64,000 nt of DNA from positions 23,177,457 to 23,241,456 of the forward strand of contig OW388290.1 in NCBI GenBank assembly GCA_936450465.1, written 5' to 3'. The notes below the pieces were generated by a model. That model ran no database searches, was not told the DNA's origin, and was given only the letters and a program-made list of their open reading frames with translations. Below are positions 53,063-63,455 of this stretch, in pieces (the stretch's first letter is position 1; each line of letters begins with the position of its first letter). Made by a program: the position numbers and the translations under genes. Origin of the DNA: Gibbula magus (lineage: Eukaryota > Mollusca > Gastropoda > Trochida > Trochidae).

Positions 53063-53493
53063 CTTGGTGCAAACCCTTTACTTAACCATATACTTATATT
53101 CGCCAAAACACATATTTACATTATTCTAACACTCAGAGTCTGAAAAAAGTATTTATTCTGAAAATATCGCCATTTTATCACATATTGAAAAGAAGACTGT
53201 AAGAAATGGAATTTTCAGAAAAAGTGGCCCCTTTTCAATATTTTTTCCAATATTGTTTTTCAATATTTGTTTTCAATATTTGTTTTCAGAGTTTAAGTGT
53301 TAGACTCATATTTACATTTGCACTCTACAAAAACCCATTCAACATTTGAATATTTTTCAAAGGCTTTAAAAGACATATCCACTGTCGAAAGATGAAAAAG
53401 AAACGATAATTATGAAAAATTTGCCATACAAAATTTTTCCCTGTTTCTTTTTATTCTGAGCGACACGTACTGTTCTTCATGTATATGACTTGA
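53063..53493. other. AT-rich non-coding sequence
   Basis: Contains TTTTCAATATTTG short repeats at about 53235-53285 and nothing else recognisable. Confidence 0.5.
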
Positions 53494-53727
53494 ATAGAGA
53501 TTATTAACCGAGATAGTGTGTCATATGACTTTAATTATTATGTCATATACATGCAGAACAATATAATCGGTAATAAAGAAATGATTACACTCGAAAGTGT
53601 GCCATATGACTGTTACGAAACTCGTGCAAATGTATGTGTAACCCTCGCTCTCGCTCAGGCAACACACACATTTACACTCGTTTCGTAAAAGTCATATGAT
53701 ACACTATATCGGTTAATAATCTCTATA
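53494..53727. mobile_element. Palindromic MITE with ATAGAGATTATTAACCGA ends
   Basis: ATAGAGATTATTAACCGAGA and TAGTGTGTCATATGACTT at the left are mirrored by AAGTCATATGATACACTATA and TCGGTTAATAATCTCTAT at the right. The interior holds a second palindrome around CGAAACTCGTGCAAAT. A degenerate relative lies at 36905. Confidence 0.7.
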
Positions 53728-54112
53728 TATCCTATAATATGATAATGATTTAATAATATTCTAAGTGTACTACTAACTGCACAACTATAGGCTTGTATGT
53801 TTGAATTTGGGAATTTTTGTTATATCTCTTTACGAGATAGATCCTCATCTAAGACATACAAAATCGATTTTTTCCCCGGGAGAAATATTGTAATTGTGTT
53901 TGACTGTTGTTGAACATTTGGTACCGTTTCTTTTGTCTCTCGGGTGTTTATTTGGAACACTCTTTCTTCCCTTTTCGAGAACCCCAGAGATGTTTATAAT
54001 TTACAGTATTACATTTTTAAATTCTCATTATAATTTATATATAGTCCACGATCGGCAATACGTTATCGAACCAAGTACATGTAAAATCACTTATACAGAG
54101 ACAGATGAACGC

Positions 54113-54335
54113 CAACTTCCAAACGCAAGGCATAACTCTTGCCAGTCTGCATTACTGGCTGATTTAACCCTTGCGGTATTTCCCTCGCTTTGTTGTGTCA
54201 AGATAGTGAATCGCTGCACTAGAAATGCATAGCGGGCCTGGATTTCTAAACACAGATTTCTTAAGGAAATACTGCAAGGCCTAAATCAGCCAGTAATGGA
54301 GACTGGCAAGGGCAATGCCTTGCATTGGGAAGCTG
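54113..54335. mobile_element. Palindromic MITE with perfect 9-bp target duplication
   Basis: Ends CAACTTCC and GGAAGCTG, flanked by GATGAACGC at 54104-54112 and 54336-54344. Nearly the same sequence as the 36316 copy. Confidence 0.85.
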
Positions 54336-54344
54336 GATGAACGC

Positions 54345-54874
54345 ATGAAAGCTACGAGTTGTAAAAATAGTCTCCTTTTCAATATTTCAAAATTGTTTAT
54401 TTTGTAGAGTCTTATTGTTAGACAAAGTGTCAAGGTTATGCGATATGGAATAGAAGCGTTTCAGTTTTATGCTATCTTTATGCAACCAATGCTACTGATT
54501 TGTTCTGTCCGAGTAAGAAGCAAATTCGCTATAATATACCGAGCATAAGTTGTATGTCACTGTATATTATTGATCCCTGCTGTTTACAACATATTTTTAG
54601 AGTCTTTATCATTAACATGGGCTGGTAAGCGATATCACCAAAGGCTGCGTTAATCATATCTAAGAATAGCACTGGCCTTCATCTGGGTCACATGACGCAA
54701 GTAAAGCTGAACTGTGTTGTGTGTTTGTATTGCTCCTTCTTACAAGACGGGTGGCCTGCTACCCAGTATAATTACGATCTGTTTTTGAAGGGCCCTGAAG
54801 ATACGTCATACAGCTGTTGAACTGTCGTATAGGTGGTGTACTGGTCCGAAGTGTAGCGTTATCATTTCAACAAA
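54345..54874. other. Upstream flank of the VIT/VWA gene
   Basis: Non-coding. It should include the promoter and 5' UTR of the gene at 54875. No TATA box or splice acceptor stands out. Confidence 0.35.
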
Positions 54875-56851
54875 ATGCTACTCCCCTGTCTGCTGCTTAT
54901 CTTCCTACATTGCGCGCCTTCAGCCGGTCTGGGCGTGGCAGGATCAATCGTAGTGAGCTCAGGTACGGGCGTCTCATCTCGACAGAGACGGGACACTACA
55001 GTAGAGACTCCAGATATCACCGACCTCCATGTAACGTCTAAAGTGGAATCGAGGTTCGCGACTGTACTGATCGGAAGCAAAGTTGTGAACTCTAAAAAGA
55101 AAGGGTTAGAGGCAACGTTTAGCGTGCAGATCCCAGAGACGGCATTCATCTCCAACTTTTCGATGTTGATTAACGGTTCATTACACATTGGAAAGGTGTA
55201 CGAGAAGAAAGAAGCCCAGAAGAAGTATGACGATGCAAAGGACAAAGGTCAGTCCGCGGGACAGGTCCGACACCAGGCGAAAGCTGCCCGAGGAATGGAG
55301 GTGTTCAACATCAACGTCAACGTGGCCGCCATGAGTGACGTCCATTTTGAACTGACGTACCAGGAGCTGCTGGAGAGACGCCTTGGTTTGTATGAGCAGA
55401 GAATCATGGTCCAGCCGCTACAAGTCGTCAACAACCTGACCCTTGACCTCTCATTTCTGGAACCTCAACAGTTCAACAGGTTCTTTTTCCGGGAGCCGAA
55501 TAACACGGATATCAACACGGCATCAACTGAGTCTACTGTCGTCATGGCAACACCAACCTCTAAGAGATTGACCTACCAGCCTTCCGTATCTGCACAGAGA
55601 GCTGTGAATGAGCAGCAAGGAATTGTGGGAGAATTTGTTGTGACGTACGACGTCGGACACAAGTCTGACGGCGGTAACATTATCTCAGCAGATGCCAATG
55701 ATTTCTTTGTTCATTACTTCGTCGTTGAAGAATCCACTGACATCCCCGTCATTTCCAAGAATATAATATTCGTCATTGACATCAGCGGATCCATGGGTGG
55801 CAGAAAAATAGAACAAACCCGAGATGCTATGAAAGCAATTCTGTCCCAGCTAAGTTCTGATGACTACTTCAACATTCTGCTCTTCGACAACGAGCAAATA
55901 GTGTGGCCAAAGGGGCGCGTACAGGCTACGGCCGAAAATATTGCAGAAGCCAAGAGTTACGTGGAGAACAATGTAAAGGCGAGTGGTGGAACTGACATCA
56001 ACGGTGCCATGGTTGATGCTGTTAACATGGTCGCCAACGACCAAAAACTGACAGGTAGGGTTGGTATCATAGTGTTCCTTACAGATGGGCAACCATCAGC
56101 TGGAGTAACAAACCTTAAAGAAATCCAAGACAATATCGTCAGAGCGAATGAAGGACGAGTGTCAGTGTTCTCGCTTGGTTTCGGGTTTGGTGTTAATTTT
56201 GAATTTCTGGAGTTGATATCAGAGGGAAATGGCGGATTTGCAAAACGAATCTGGGAAGAGTCTGATGCAGTCACTCAGCTAGTCAACTTCTTCGAAGAGG
56301 TCAGCAAACCCCTCCTGAGAAATGTGGAATTTGAGTATTTATCCGATCAGGTGATGACCTCTGACCTTACACGCACAACCTTCAAACAATTCTTCGAAGG
56401 AACAGAGGTCGTCGTATCCGGAAGGAGGAAGGCAGACAGGATCGACGCAACAGTTCGCGGATCGACAAAAAACAACGCCATCGAGCTGATAGTTCCAGAC
56501 ACGTCAAAGACAGAGATTTCAGGACCTTCGGGGGAGTTTACAGAGAAACTCTGGGCCTACCTCACCATCAAGGATCTTCTGAGGAAGAAAATGCTTTCCA
56601 GATCAGAAACTGAGAGGCAGTCTCTGGAAGCTCGTGCCCTTAACATGTCCTTGACCTATAACCTTGTCACCCCCTTGACCTCGCTCCTGGTTGTCAAAGA
56701 GGATGACACGAGGAGCATGCGGGAAGATATGCTTTCTAAAAACACTGTAAATGGCGCCGCTGGGTTTCCTACTGGAAGCTGCAGAATTATCAAAGGTGTT
56801 AAGTGGTTTGTAGTCGTGTCTTGTTTTCTTACCATTTTTACAAATTATTGA
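54875..56851 (+). CDS. Inter-alpha-trypsin inhibitor heavy chain-like VIT/VWA protein, intronless
   Basis: A 658-aa secreted or surface protein. A signal peptide (MLLPCLLLIFLHCAPSAG) is followed by a furin-type site RQRR at 36-39. A VIT domain spans about 45-175 (LIGSKVVNSKKKGLEATFSV; KVYEKKEAQKKYDDAKDKG). A VWA domain spans about 295-475 with a complete metal-ion site: DISGS (302-306), Thr373 and Asp404. The ITIH-type region after VWA ends ALNMSLTYNLVTPLTSLLVV. The last residues, VKWFVVVSCFLTIFTNY after small residues, look like a GPI-anchor signal or short membrane tail. The ITIH C-terminal domain that is linked to chondroitin sulfate is absent. Vertebrate ITIH genes have many introns, so the single exon suggests retroposition. 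Role by family: extracellular-matrix or hyaluronan binding; unproven here. Confidence 0.9.
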   Translation: MLLPCLLLIFLHCAPSAGLGVAGSIVVSSGTGVSSRQRRDTTVETPDITDLHVTSKVESRFATVLIGSKVVNSKKKGLEATFSVQIPETAFISNFSMLINGSLHIGKVYEKKEAQKKYDDAKDKGQSAGQVRHQAKAARGMEVFNINVNVAAMSDVHFELTYQELLERRLGLYEQRIMVQPLQVVNNLTLDLSFLEPQQFNRFFFREPNNTDINTASTESTVVMATPTSKRLTYQPSVSAQRAVNEQQGIVGEFVVTYDVGHKSDGGNIISADANDFFVHYFVVEESTDIPVISKNIIFVIDISGSMGGRKIEQTRDAMKAILSQLSSDDYFNILLFDNEQIVWPKGRVQATAENIAEAKSYVENNVKASGGTDINGAMVDAVNMVANDQKLTGRVGIIVFLTDGQPSAGVTNLKEIQDNIVRANEGRVSVFSLGFGFGVNFEFLELISEGNGGFAKRIWEESDAVTQLVNFFEEVSKPLLRNVEFEYLSDQVMTSDLTRTTFKQFFEGTEVVVSGRRKADRIDATVRGSTKNNAIELIVPDTSKTEISGPSGEFTEKLWAYLTIKDLLRKKMLSRSETERQSLEARALNMSLTYNLVTPLTSLLVVKEDDTRSMREDMLSKNTVNGAAGFPTGSCRIIKGVKWFVVVSCFLTIFTNY

Positions 56852-57285
56852 AAATGACTTCGTATCATTTTAACAGTTTGATAAAACTTTTACTACTGTG
56901 CCAGTTTGTAACATCTACCAATGTAGTATTCTAAATTTAAATGGTTAAGCTAATTGGGGTTATAACTTTTTAAAGTTTTTAACATATAAGTAGGTTTCAA
57001 GTGCAACCATGGGATTTCGCTTGACGCAGCTATGACAGGGTTATATTAAGCAAGAGAGATATTTTAAGTTATGGAATCTTTGTGATGGATATTTTATGAG
57101 TGATTCAATCAATAATTAGATCATTATTTATAATTTCAAAGTTACATATATCCCCTAAATGCTAAATGCCATTGTCCAATCAAAACTTATAACGTAGTTC
57201 TTAATAATGAAAATGAAGCTACGTCAGATTTAAAAATCAAATGTTTGTATAGTTTGTAGTGTGCCTTATACCCCAAGTGCATCGC

Positions 57286-57783
57286 TTAAAGGTACATCCA
57301 TTGTGTTGTTGGGGGTCACATATTGCAAACGTTATAAATGGTGTTACTTTATCGAGAAGTACCGATTGTTACCGAAAACAATCATTTTAATGATAGTCGA
57401 CTTAGCATATTGACGATGTGAAGGTAAAAGTAATGTTTTCTGATCGAAAACCGGACAATGCACAGCGTGTGGCGCGCGTCAATGAGTCAAACGTAATTTT
57501 GGAATCTTATTTATAACAGACAGAATGACAAATTTGGTGAGATAATGTTTAATGGATCATATAACTACTGTGCATGTCAATGGAACGTGCAGTTTCGGTT
57601 TCTACACATGAATAATGATGTTACTCAATTTTAATTGGAAACAAGTAATTATGATATATTTGGTGATTGGGGATAAAAATGCAAGCTGAGTGAATTTATT
57701 TGTACTGCAGACAACACATGTGGTGAGTTGGAGCGTATTAAAGCCAAATAAAATTTTATGAAACACAATGGATGTACCTTTAA
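57286..57783. mobile_element. TTAA-bounded element with AAAGGTACATCCATTGTG ends
   Basis: TTAAAGGTACATCCATTGTG at the left is mirrored by CACAATGGATGTACCTTTAA at the right, a near-perfect inverted terminus. The TTAA target suggests a piggyBac- or Kolobok-type non-autonomous element. Relatives: 41509, 51256 and 59880. Confidence 0.75.
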
Positions 57784-58406
57784 TAATTGGAATCCTATAT
57801 CTGTCTCACATTCCATATAACCTAAATTGCACTGACATATGTTGGAGTGAACGTGGCTCTGTGTCTATTTTGAGTTTTGAATATTTGTGACTGAAAACTA
57901 TTTGTAAATATTTCATTTGTGAAAGGTGTTATGTTATTGTTGATATGATGTTGTATCAATATTTCCCAACTTTACTCCACATAGACAGCTTTTGATGTTA
58001 TGGCACATCAGGCCGAGGCAATATGAGCATATATACGGTATGCCTCGTCGTCCATCGCCTGAGGCAGGGCTTTACCTTCGAACCCTCTCTTGACTATTCT
58101 ACAGAAACAACATGTGCCAGGAAACCAGGGGTTGTGTCCTTAAACGTATTACGGCATATGCAAGTCTTCATCAGCATGAGCATGGCTTGATGAGCTGCAG
58201 AGCAAATGGCTCTGTTTTAATTTTTTTTAAATATGTAAATATAAATGCTTAATTAGCTCTGAAAACTGCTCAAGTGCTGCATCCAAACCTGTGTGACACG
58301 TTTGTAGACAAGATTTTCATAGATTATTTTCAGGTTTATAGGGATTTATTGTTCCATATGTACTTTGCATTTTGTATGTTGTTACCTCTTTTTAAATCGT
58401 TTATAA

Positions 58407-58412
58407 AATAAA
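58407..58412 (+). terminator. Poly(A) signal of the VIT/VWA gene
   Basis: AATAAA followed within 20-30 bp by a GT-rich stretch. Confidence 0.55.
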
Positions 58413-58430
58413 GAAATATTCAGAGCAAGG

Positions 58431-59027
58431 TGTCATTGTTTGAATTATTTTAATACTGACCAATAATCTTTTTTAAAAGCCTCAAATGATACCATGCTTA
58501 GTTACAGGGCTTCTATATTTATTAGGAGACCTTGCACTTGTACTTCAGATTTATCGCATGCATCCCGAATAATAGTTATTATACAAATAAGAGGTGGAAT
58601 AATCATGAGTAAAAGACATAATATTTATTCAGAAATACATTTCATATTTGGGGAAGATTTTGAATGGTTATTGAAGATATCCAATGCTAATTTGTTGCTT
58701 GGTCAATACCTAATTAAGTACTCGTAGATCTAGAATTTCGATCATTTCAAATATATGGTTTTGTATTATTTACCTTTTTTTTAATTACATAATAAAAATA
58801 ATATAATCATTTTTTTGCATCACCATTTGTAAAAGACGCATATAACTGATCCTGTATTTTATTAAAAAATAAAAATAAATATCAAGATACTTATTTGTAC
58901 CATAATGTAGATCCCTTTACAAAACAGCATAACCGATGTAGGTCTACAAATATGTGACCTGTCAAAAACGGGTCATCGAAATATGTCATGGTAAGGTCAA
59001 GGCCGCGCACCTGCAAACCGAAGCACA
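58431..59027. promoter_or_regulatory. Intergenic region and presumed PBLD promoter
   Basis: AT-rich until about 58980, then GGTCAAGGCCGCGCACC immediately before the PBLD start. No TATA box is evident. Confidence 0.35.
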
Positions 59028-59126
59028 ATGGCGGGCACTCTACCTCTGTACCACGTTGATGCATTTACAGATACGGCGTTCAGCGGGAATCCTGCTGCAG
59101 TGTGCCTCGTGTCGGCCAAGTTGATA
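59028..59126 (+). CDS. PBLD: PBLD exon 1
   Basis: ATG in context GCACAATGG, 33 codons, phase 0, donor GTGAGT. Encodes the N-terminal GNPAAVC signature. Confidence 0.93.
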
Positions 59127-62100
59127 GTGAGTAAAAACTCTATGTGTTTACTTGGTGACATTTCCGTGATGTGAAATGTCCAAATTCTCGGTCAAATTGA
59201 TAAGTCAGTAACCGTTGTTATCTGGATTTGATGACATACTGTTATGTCTGCAGCTGCTCTCGTTTTAATCCTGTAAGAGTTACCTCCCTTCTCTAATGGC
59301 ATCTCTATGTGCATTGTATACATACATCTGAAGTGTATTGGTCCGTTTAATCAAAGACGTATATCACATCCATCCTATTCCTTGGTTTAATACATTAAAT
59401 ATGATAAATGTTGTAGTTGTTAGTTGTGGTATAATCTCAACTTATACATCATACTGATGTTTGATTTAAAATGTGAATTGTATGTTTTAAGGTAATTATT
59501 AAGTAACAACTGTAAAATTAACGACGAAATATCTTAAAAAGCCGTTGGAACAAATTAAAAAAAAAAAAAAATCTAATCAATTTCGAAATTCCTGTTAAAT
59601 GAAATTAAATAAGTATAATTCATTAAATCGATTTGATACTGATGTGAAAAATAAATGAGGGAAGTTTAATTTGAAGAACTATGTATATTTATCTTAAAAT
59701 TTCAATTATATGGGCAAGATTTTCTTTCATGTATTTCAAATGTAGGATCTTACCGAATATGTGATGCAGAAGATCGGTGCAGAGATGAATCTCTCGGAGA
59801 CAGCCTTCGTAATAAGCGAGGAAGGGAACGACAGTTTCAGAACTGGTACTAACGTTTTGTCACATAAACATAGCCTATAGTGAAAGACACATTAAGTCAA
59901 AGGTTTAGGTTATATTTGGTGTTACGTTATCGAGAAGTAGTGACTGTTGCTGAAAACTACCATTTTAATGCAAGTTCATTCAGTATGATGGCAATATAAA
60001 GGTGAACAGACAACATACAGATTTGGGTTGGTACTGTTTATTTGAGCATACAACTTCTGTCCGTGAAAATGGGACATGTAAGACTGTTGCTTGATTTTTT
60101 TATATTGAAGATAAGCTTTTATCAAATATTTGGCGATTTGATATGAAAATGTCACTTAAACACTTTAAAGAATGCTATGATTACACATGTATTCATTCCC
60201 AAGCGGCTACCAGGGATGTCTATATATTTATTTTAAAGTGATACAATATTAACGATAAAATGTTTGTCATGTTAATTACGACTTGTAGGACGTATGTATC
60301 AGGTGCACGCATACAAAGGCAAAATTTGCTCATTAAGAGTGCCAAAATTGAAACTAAAATTCAATTTCAATTGACAGCTATTAATGAGTGAAGTATTTGC
60401 CTTATGTTGTATGTTTCAGATTTCGACTTTTAGTTAATGTTTTAATTTGAAAGATTGGCAACTAAAGATCACAGGCATGGACTTTTTCTCTTTTCTCTGG
60501 TTTACAGGATGCAAGTTTGGGTTGAGATGGTTCACGCCTACCACGGAAGTAAACCTTTGTGGTCACGCAACACTCGCATCAGCTGCAGTCCTCTTTAATA
60601 AAATAGGTATAGGCCTTAAAATTACATTTATTACAACATATGAACTCCCTCCACAAGGCAAACACTCTCAATCACTGGCTAATTTAGTCCTTGCCGCAGT
60701 TCGTCGCCTTATCTGTGCTAGAGACTGGCTGACTGACCCCTAAGTCCGGGTAAAACTCACTGAGCTACACTGGCACAAAACATCTGACGAAGTGCAGCAA
60801 GGCAAAGCGATTAGCAATGCATTGCGGGGGAAGTAACTAGCCTCTAATCCTCATATTTAACGTACATCAATGTATTTAAATTTCATAGTACTTCCAAAAT
60901 TTAAATATCAAAGAAATGCAACCAAATTGGATCTTGGCGTTATTCTTGGAGTTAAAACAATGAAAAAATTTTAATATTCAAATTTCAACAATAATCAAAA
61001 TTTATTTTTATGCATTGTAATACAGGGAACCAATCAGAAGAGATAACATTTGAAACGAAGAGTGGTTTGCTGGTAGTTCGGAGGAAGGATAAACTAATAT
61101 CCATGGACTTCCCGCTCAACACGCCTCAGTCACAGGTACATGTCATTCGGAGTTATCTCCCTTACACCGTTTAGCAAATTAATTTGTTAATAGTTACTTA
61201 AGGCTTTACGTATCATAAAATTATAATGATAATTGTTATTGCTGTTTGTGTGAACAGAGCACATTCGAATGTGCCTGACTATTATTATTATTTATTAGCA
61301 TTATGATGTTTAGCGCATTGAGCATGCTTTCGAGCGTGGATATGTGCGCTTTATAAATATGCACTATTATTATTATTAACTTATTAATTACGCTCAATAT
61401 CCATCGCAAACGCTGCTCACTGACAGTAGTGTACATTTCATAAATTATTATCCTGAAGGAATTGTAGTTTCGGTGCAGCTGCTAAGAGCTCCTTGCGACT
61501 TCTCGTGTGCAGGTACCCGTTTAAACAGCTGGGTGCAATGTGAATGAAGTGCCTTGCCCAGCGACACAACACAATATGAGACCCAGGTTTTGTTTTATCA
61601 AACGGGATTAAACCCAGGCCTCTGGCGCGAGAGGCCAGCACGCTAACCACGACACCACTATACTCCAATTTCTCATTGTTGCAGATGTTTAATAATTCAC
61701 CTATTTAATGTCGACTGTACTATATTTCACTGTTTGACATATATGAGTCATAATTAATGCGCAACACAATGTCGTAATTTAATTTCAGAGCACAGAAACG
61801 ATGAAACACCTTTTAGATGTAAGTAAATAATAAATTTGAATAAATATGTCTGAAGATGAAACGTCGAGATCGTTAGTACCACATCAATATTTGGAGAAAA
61901 AGTCTAACATGGATTTCTAATATCATGCTTGGTAGGGAAGCTCTTCATCTTGAGAAATATGTTTTGACAAAATGTGGATAATTATTTGAACATTTCTATA
62001 ATCACATAAAACTCATAACTGGCCATGGTTTCAGGAACTTTCGACATAAATGTCTGTCCTATGTTATGGTGTACTTGTGCCGTGTCTCCTAGGTGACTGT

Positions 62101-63455
62101 GGGAGATACTCCTGTGCAAGATGTCCAGTTCTCTCCCACGACCAGGAAACTATTAGTTCGACTGGCGGATAGTGTCACAAGGTACATTTATTAATTATTT
62201 TAATCTGATATTTATATATAAACTAATAAAAATATTTAAATTTAGTGTTAACATTTTAACCTACCAAAGTATTTAAATTTGATTTAAATTTGATTTGAAT
62301 TTGAAAATACTAAATAAAAAAAATATACATAAGCTACTAAAATATTTAAATTTAATATTTCTATCTATAAACTATTCAAACGTATTTAAATTTAACGTTT
62401 TATATATAAACTACCAAACATACTTAAATTTAATTCGGATTATTGCACTTTTAGAAGTAGTTACAATAATAAACTTTTTACTACACAAGGACCGAGTTGG
62501 AGTCCCTGAGACCCCAAATAGCCCGGATGCAAGAGAAGGAGGGGACGGGGACAGTGAGGGGGGTCATCCTGACGCTGAGGGGGTCCCCCACTAATGGGGC
62601 TGTAGACCGTCAGGGGAGGAGGTATGACTTCATATCCAGGTACTTCGCTCCCTGGGTCGGTATACCTGAAGATCCCGTTACAGGTGAGTTGATTGCTTTA
62701 CCTGTATTGCATTAAATGCAATAATACTGTATTCATATAGCGAACATGGATGTTTTGAGTGCTAATTGTTAACAAGAAAAGACTTTTATTCTATGTGAAT
62801 AAAATAATTTCAAACAAAATTTTTAATTCACGTTGATGATTTTAGTAGATTTTCTAAATTGCTTTCTTAGAACAGTGTTATAAGCCGTTTTGTAAGTGTG
62901 TTGACAGACATTAGCAATACGTGCAATTTAAATAGTGAACGAATATAACATTGTTGTATTTGGGACCACACTATTTGCAATAGTACAAAGTCTTGTACTT
63001 TTAAGAGACGGGTCCCGTACGGGATTCAAACCACATCCTTAGAATCACCAATCGCCAGCACTGAATGTACCAACAGCTTATCCACTCGACCACCGAGGTT
63101 TGAATTCCGCAATGGACCCGTCCTTTAATTTTGTACTATTGCAGAGTGTGTGATCCCAGATATAACAAGTTTATGTTTTGATGGACAGTTTAGAAACAGT
63201 TCTATTTGTCCTATAACTCTAACTTGCGTTGAGCAACATGTACACTATCGCATACATTATCATCGTGCATTATCAATATTTTGCATCAATAAAGTTTATG
63301 ATTAATACGCCTTGAGCATGCTTTCGAGCGTGGATTTGCGCTTTAAAAATATGCACTATTATTATTATTATTAATATAATTTTTACATGCAGGCTCTGCC
63401 CACACAGTGCTAGCAGGATACTGGTCCAAGCAACTCAACAAAACAGATATGTATG
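59028..63455 (+). CDS. PBLD: PBLD orthologue (phenazine biosynthesis-like domain protein), 3'-truncated by window
   Basis: Joining 59028-59126, 59746-59845, 60508-60606, 61026-61135, 61789-61818, 62093-62181, 62490-62683 and 63393-63455 gives 261 in-frame codons. All introns are GT-AG. Hallmarks of the PhzF/YddE isomerase-fold family: VDAFTDTAFSGNPAAVCLV at the start, NLSETAF with the catalytic-type Glu51, LRWFTPTTEVNLCGHATLAS, RYFAPWVGIPEDPVTGSAH and LAGYW. The protein folds as two similar halves around the active site; the true substrate in animals is unknown. Likely cytosolic, since no signal peptide is seen. Compared with vertebrate PBLD (about 288 aa), roughly the last 30-40 residues lie beyond the right edge. 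Confidence 0.95.
59746..59845 (+). CDS. PBLD: PBLD exon 2
   Basis: Acceptor CAAATGTAG, donor GTACTA. Encodes DLTEYVMQKIGAEMNLSETA, including the active-site Glu, through NDSFRT. Confidence 0.93.
59870..60145. mobile_element. Partial copy of the TTAA palindromic family in PBLD intron 2
   Basis: Shares GTGTTACGTTATCGAGAAGT, CTACCATTTTAATG and TATAAAGGTGAA with the element at 57286. The termini are lost. Confidence 0.5.
60508..60606 (+). CDS. PBLD: PBLD exon 3
   Basis: Acceptor TTTACAG, donor GTATAG. Encodes CKFGLRWFTPTTEVNLCGHA through AAVLFNKI. Confidence 0.93.
60642..60836. mobile_element. Palindromic MITE, degenerate, in PBLD intron 3
   Basis: ATCACTGGCTAATTTAGTCC with TTGCCGCAG near the left is mirrored by GTGCAGCAAGGCAAAGCGAT and GCATTGCGGGGGAAGT at the right. 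Confidence 0.5.
61026..61135 (+). CDS. PBLD: PBLD exon 4
   Basis: Acceptor TAATACAG, donor GTACAT. Encodes NQSEEITFETKSGLLVVRRK through LNTPQSQ, ending in phase 0. Confidence 0.93.
61308..61378 (+). mobile_element. SINE family 2 tail fragment with (ATT)n
   Basis: GCATTGAGCATGCTTTCGAG and TATGTGCGCTTTATAAATAT, ending in ATTATTATTATT. The same tail recurs at 63306. Confidence 0.6.
61437..61672 (-). mobile_element. SINE family 2 copy, minus orientation
   Basis: On the minus strand: GGAGTATAGTGGTGTCGTGG, a B-box-like CTGGGTTTAATCCCG, then GGGCAAGGCACTTCATTCAC and GGTACCTGCACACGAGAAG. It aligns through the body with 6461-6780. Confidence 0.7.
61789..61818 (+). CDS. PBLD: PBLD exon 5 (30-nt micro-exon)
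   Basis: Ten codons, STETMKHLLD, between AATTTCAG and GTAAGT. Phase 0 on both sides, so skipping would preserve frame. Confidence 0.85.
62093..62181 (+). CDS. PBLD: PBLD exon 6
   Basis: Acceptor GTCTCCTAG, donor GTACAT. Encodes VTVGDTPVQDVQFSPTTRKL and LVRLADSVT, matching the family's SPDTQKLLVRL region. Confidence 0.92.
62490..62683 (+). CDS. PBLD: PBLD exon 7
   Basis: Acceptor CTACACAAG, donor GTGAGT. Encodes TELESLRPQIARMQEKEGTG, then VRGVILTLRGSP and RYFAPWVGIPEDPVT. Confidence 0.93.
62960..63160. mobile_element. 200-bp palindromic element enclosing a tRNA-like B-box segment
   Basis: TGGGACCACACTATTTGCAA and TAGTACAAAG at the left are mirrored by TTGTACTATTGCAGAG and TGTGTGATCCCA at the right. 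Inside, the minus strand reads GGTTTGAATCCCGTACGGGA, a B-box-like sequence, and the plus strand carries CGAGGTTTGAATTCCGCAAT. Confidence 0.6.
63306..63375 (+). mobile_element. SINE family 2 tail fragment with (ATT)n
   Basis: GAGCATGCTTTCGAGCGTGG, TTTGCGCTTTAAAAATATGC, then ATTATTATTATTATT. It lies about 20 bp before the exon 8 acceptor region. Confidence 0.6.
63393..63455 (+). CDS. PBLD: PBLD exon 8
   Basis: Acceptor TTTACATGCAG, donor GTAAGT. Encodes SAHTVLAGYWSKQLNKTDMY. The next exon lies past 63456 and probably outside the window. Confidence 0.92.

Larger units (their letters stand above)
56852..58430 (+). other. 3' UTR of the VIT/VWA gene
   Basis: About 1.6 kb from the stop codon to AATAAA at 58407-58412, followed by GT-rich AAGGTGTCATTGTTTG, a good poly(A) context. 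Includes the palindromic element at 57286-57783 and a TTGATGAGCTGCAGAGCAAA fragment shared with about 9660. Confidence 0.55.
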
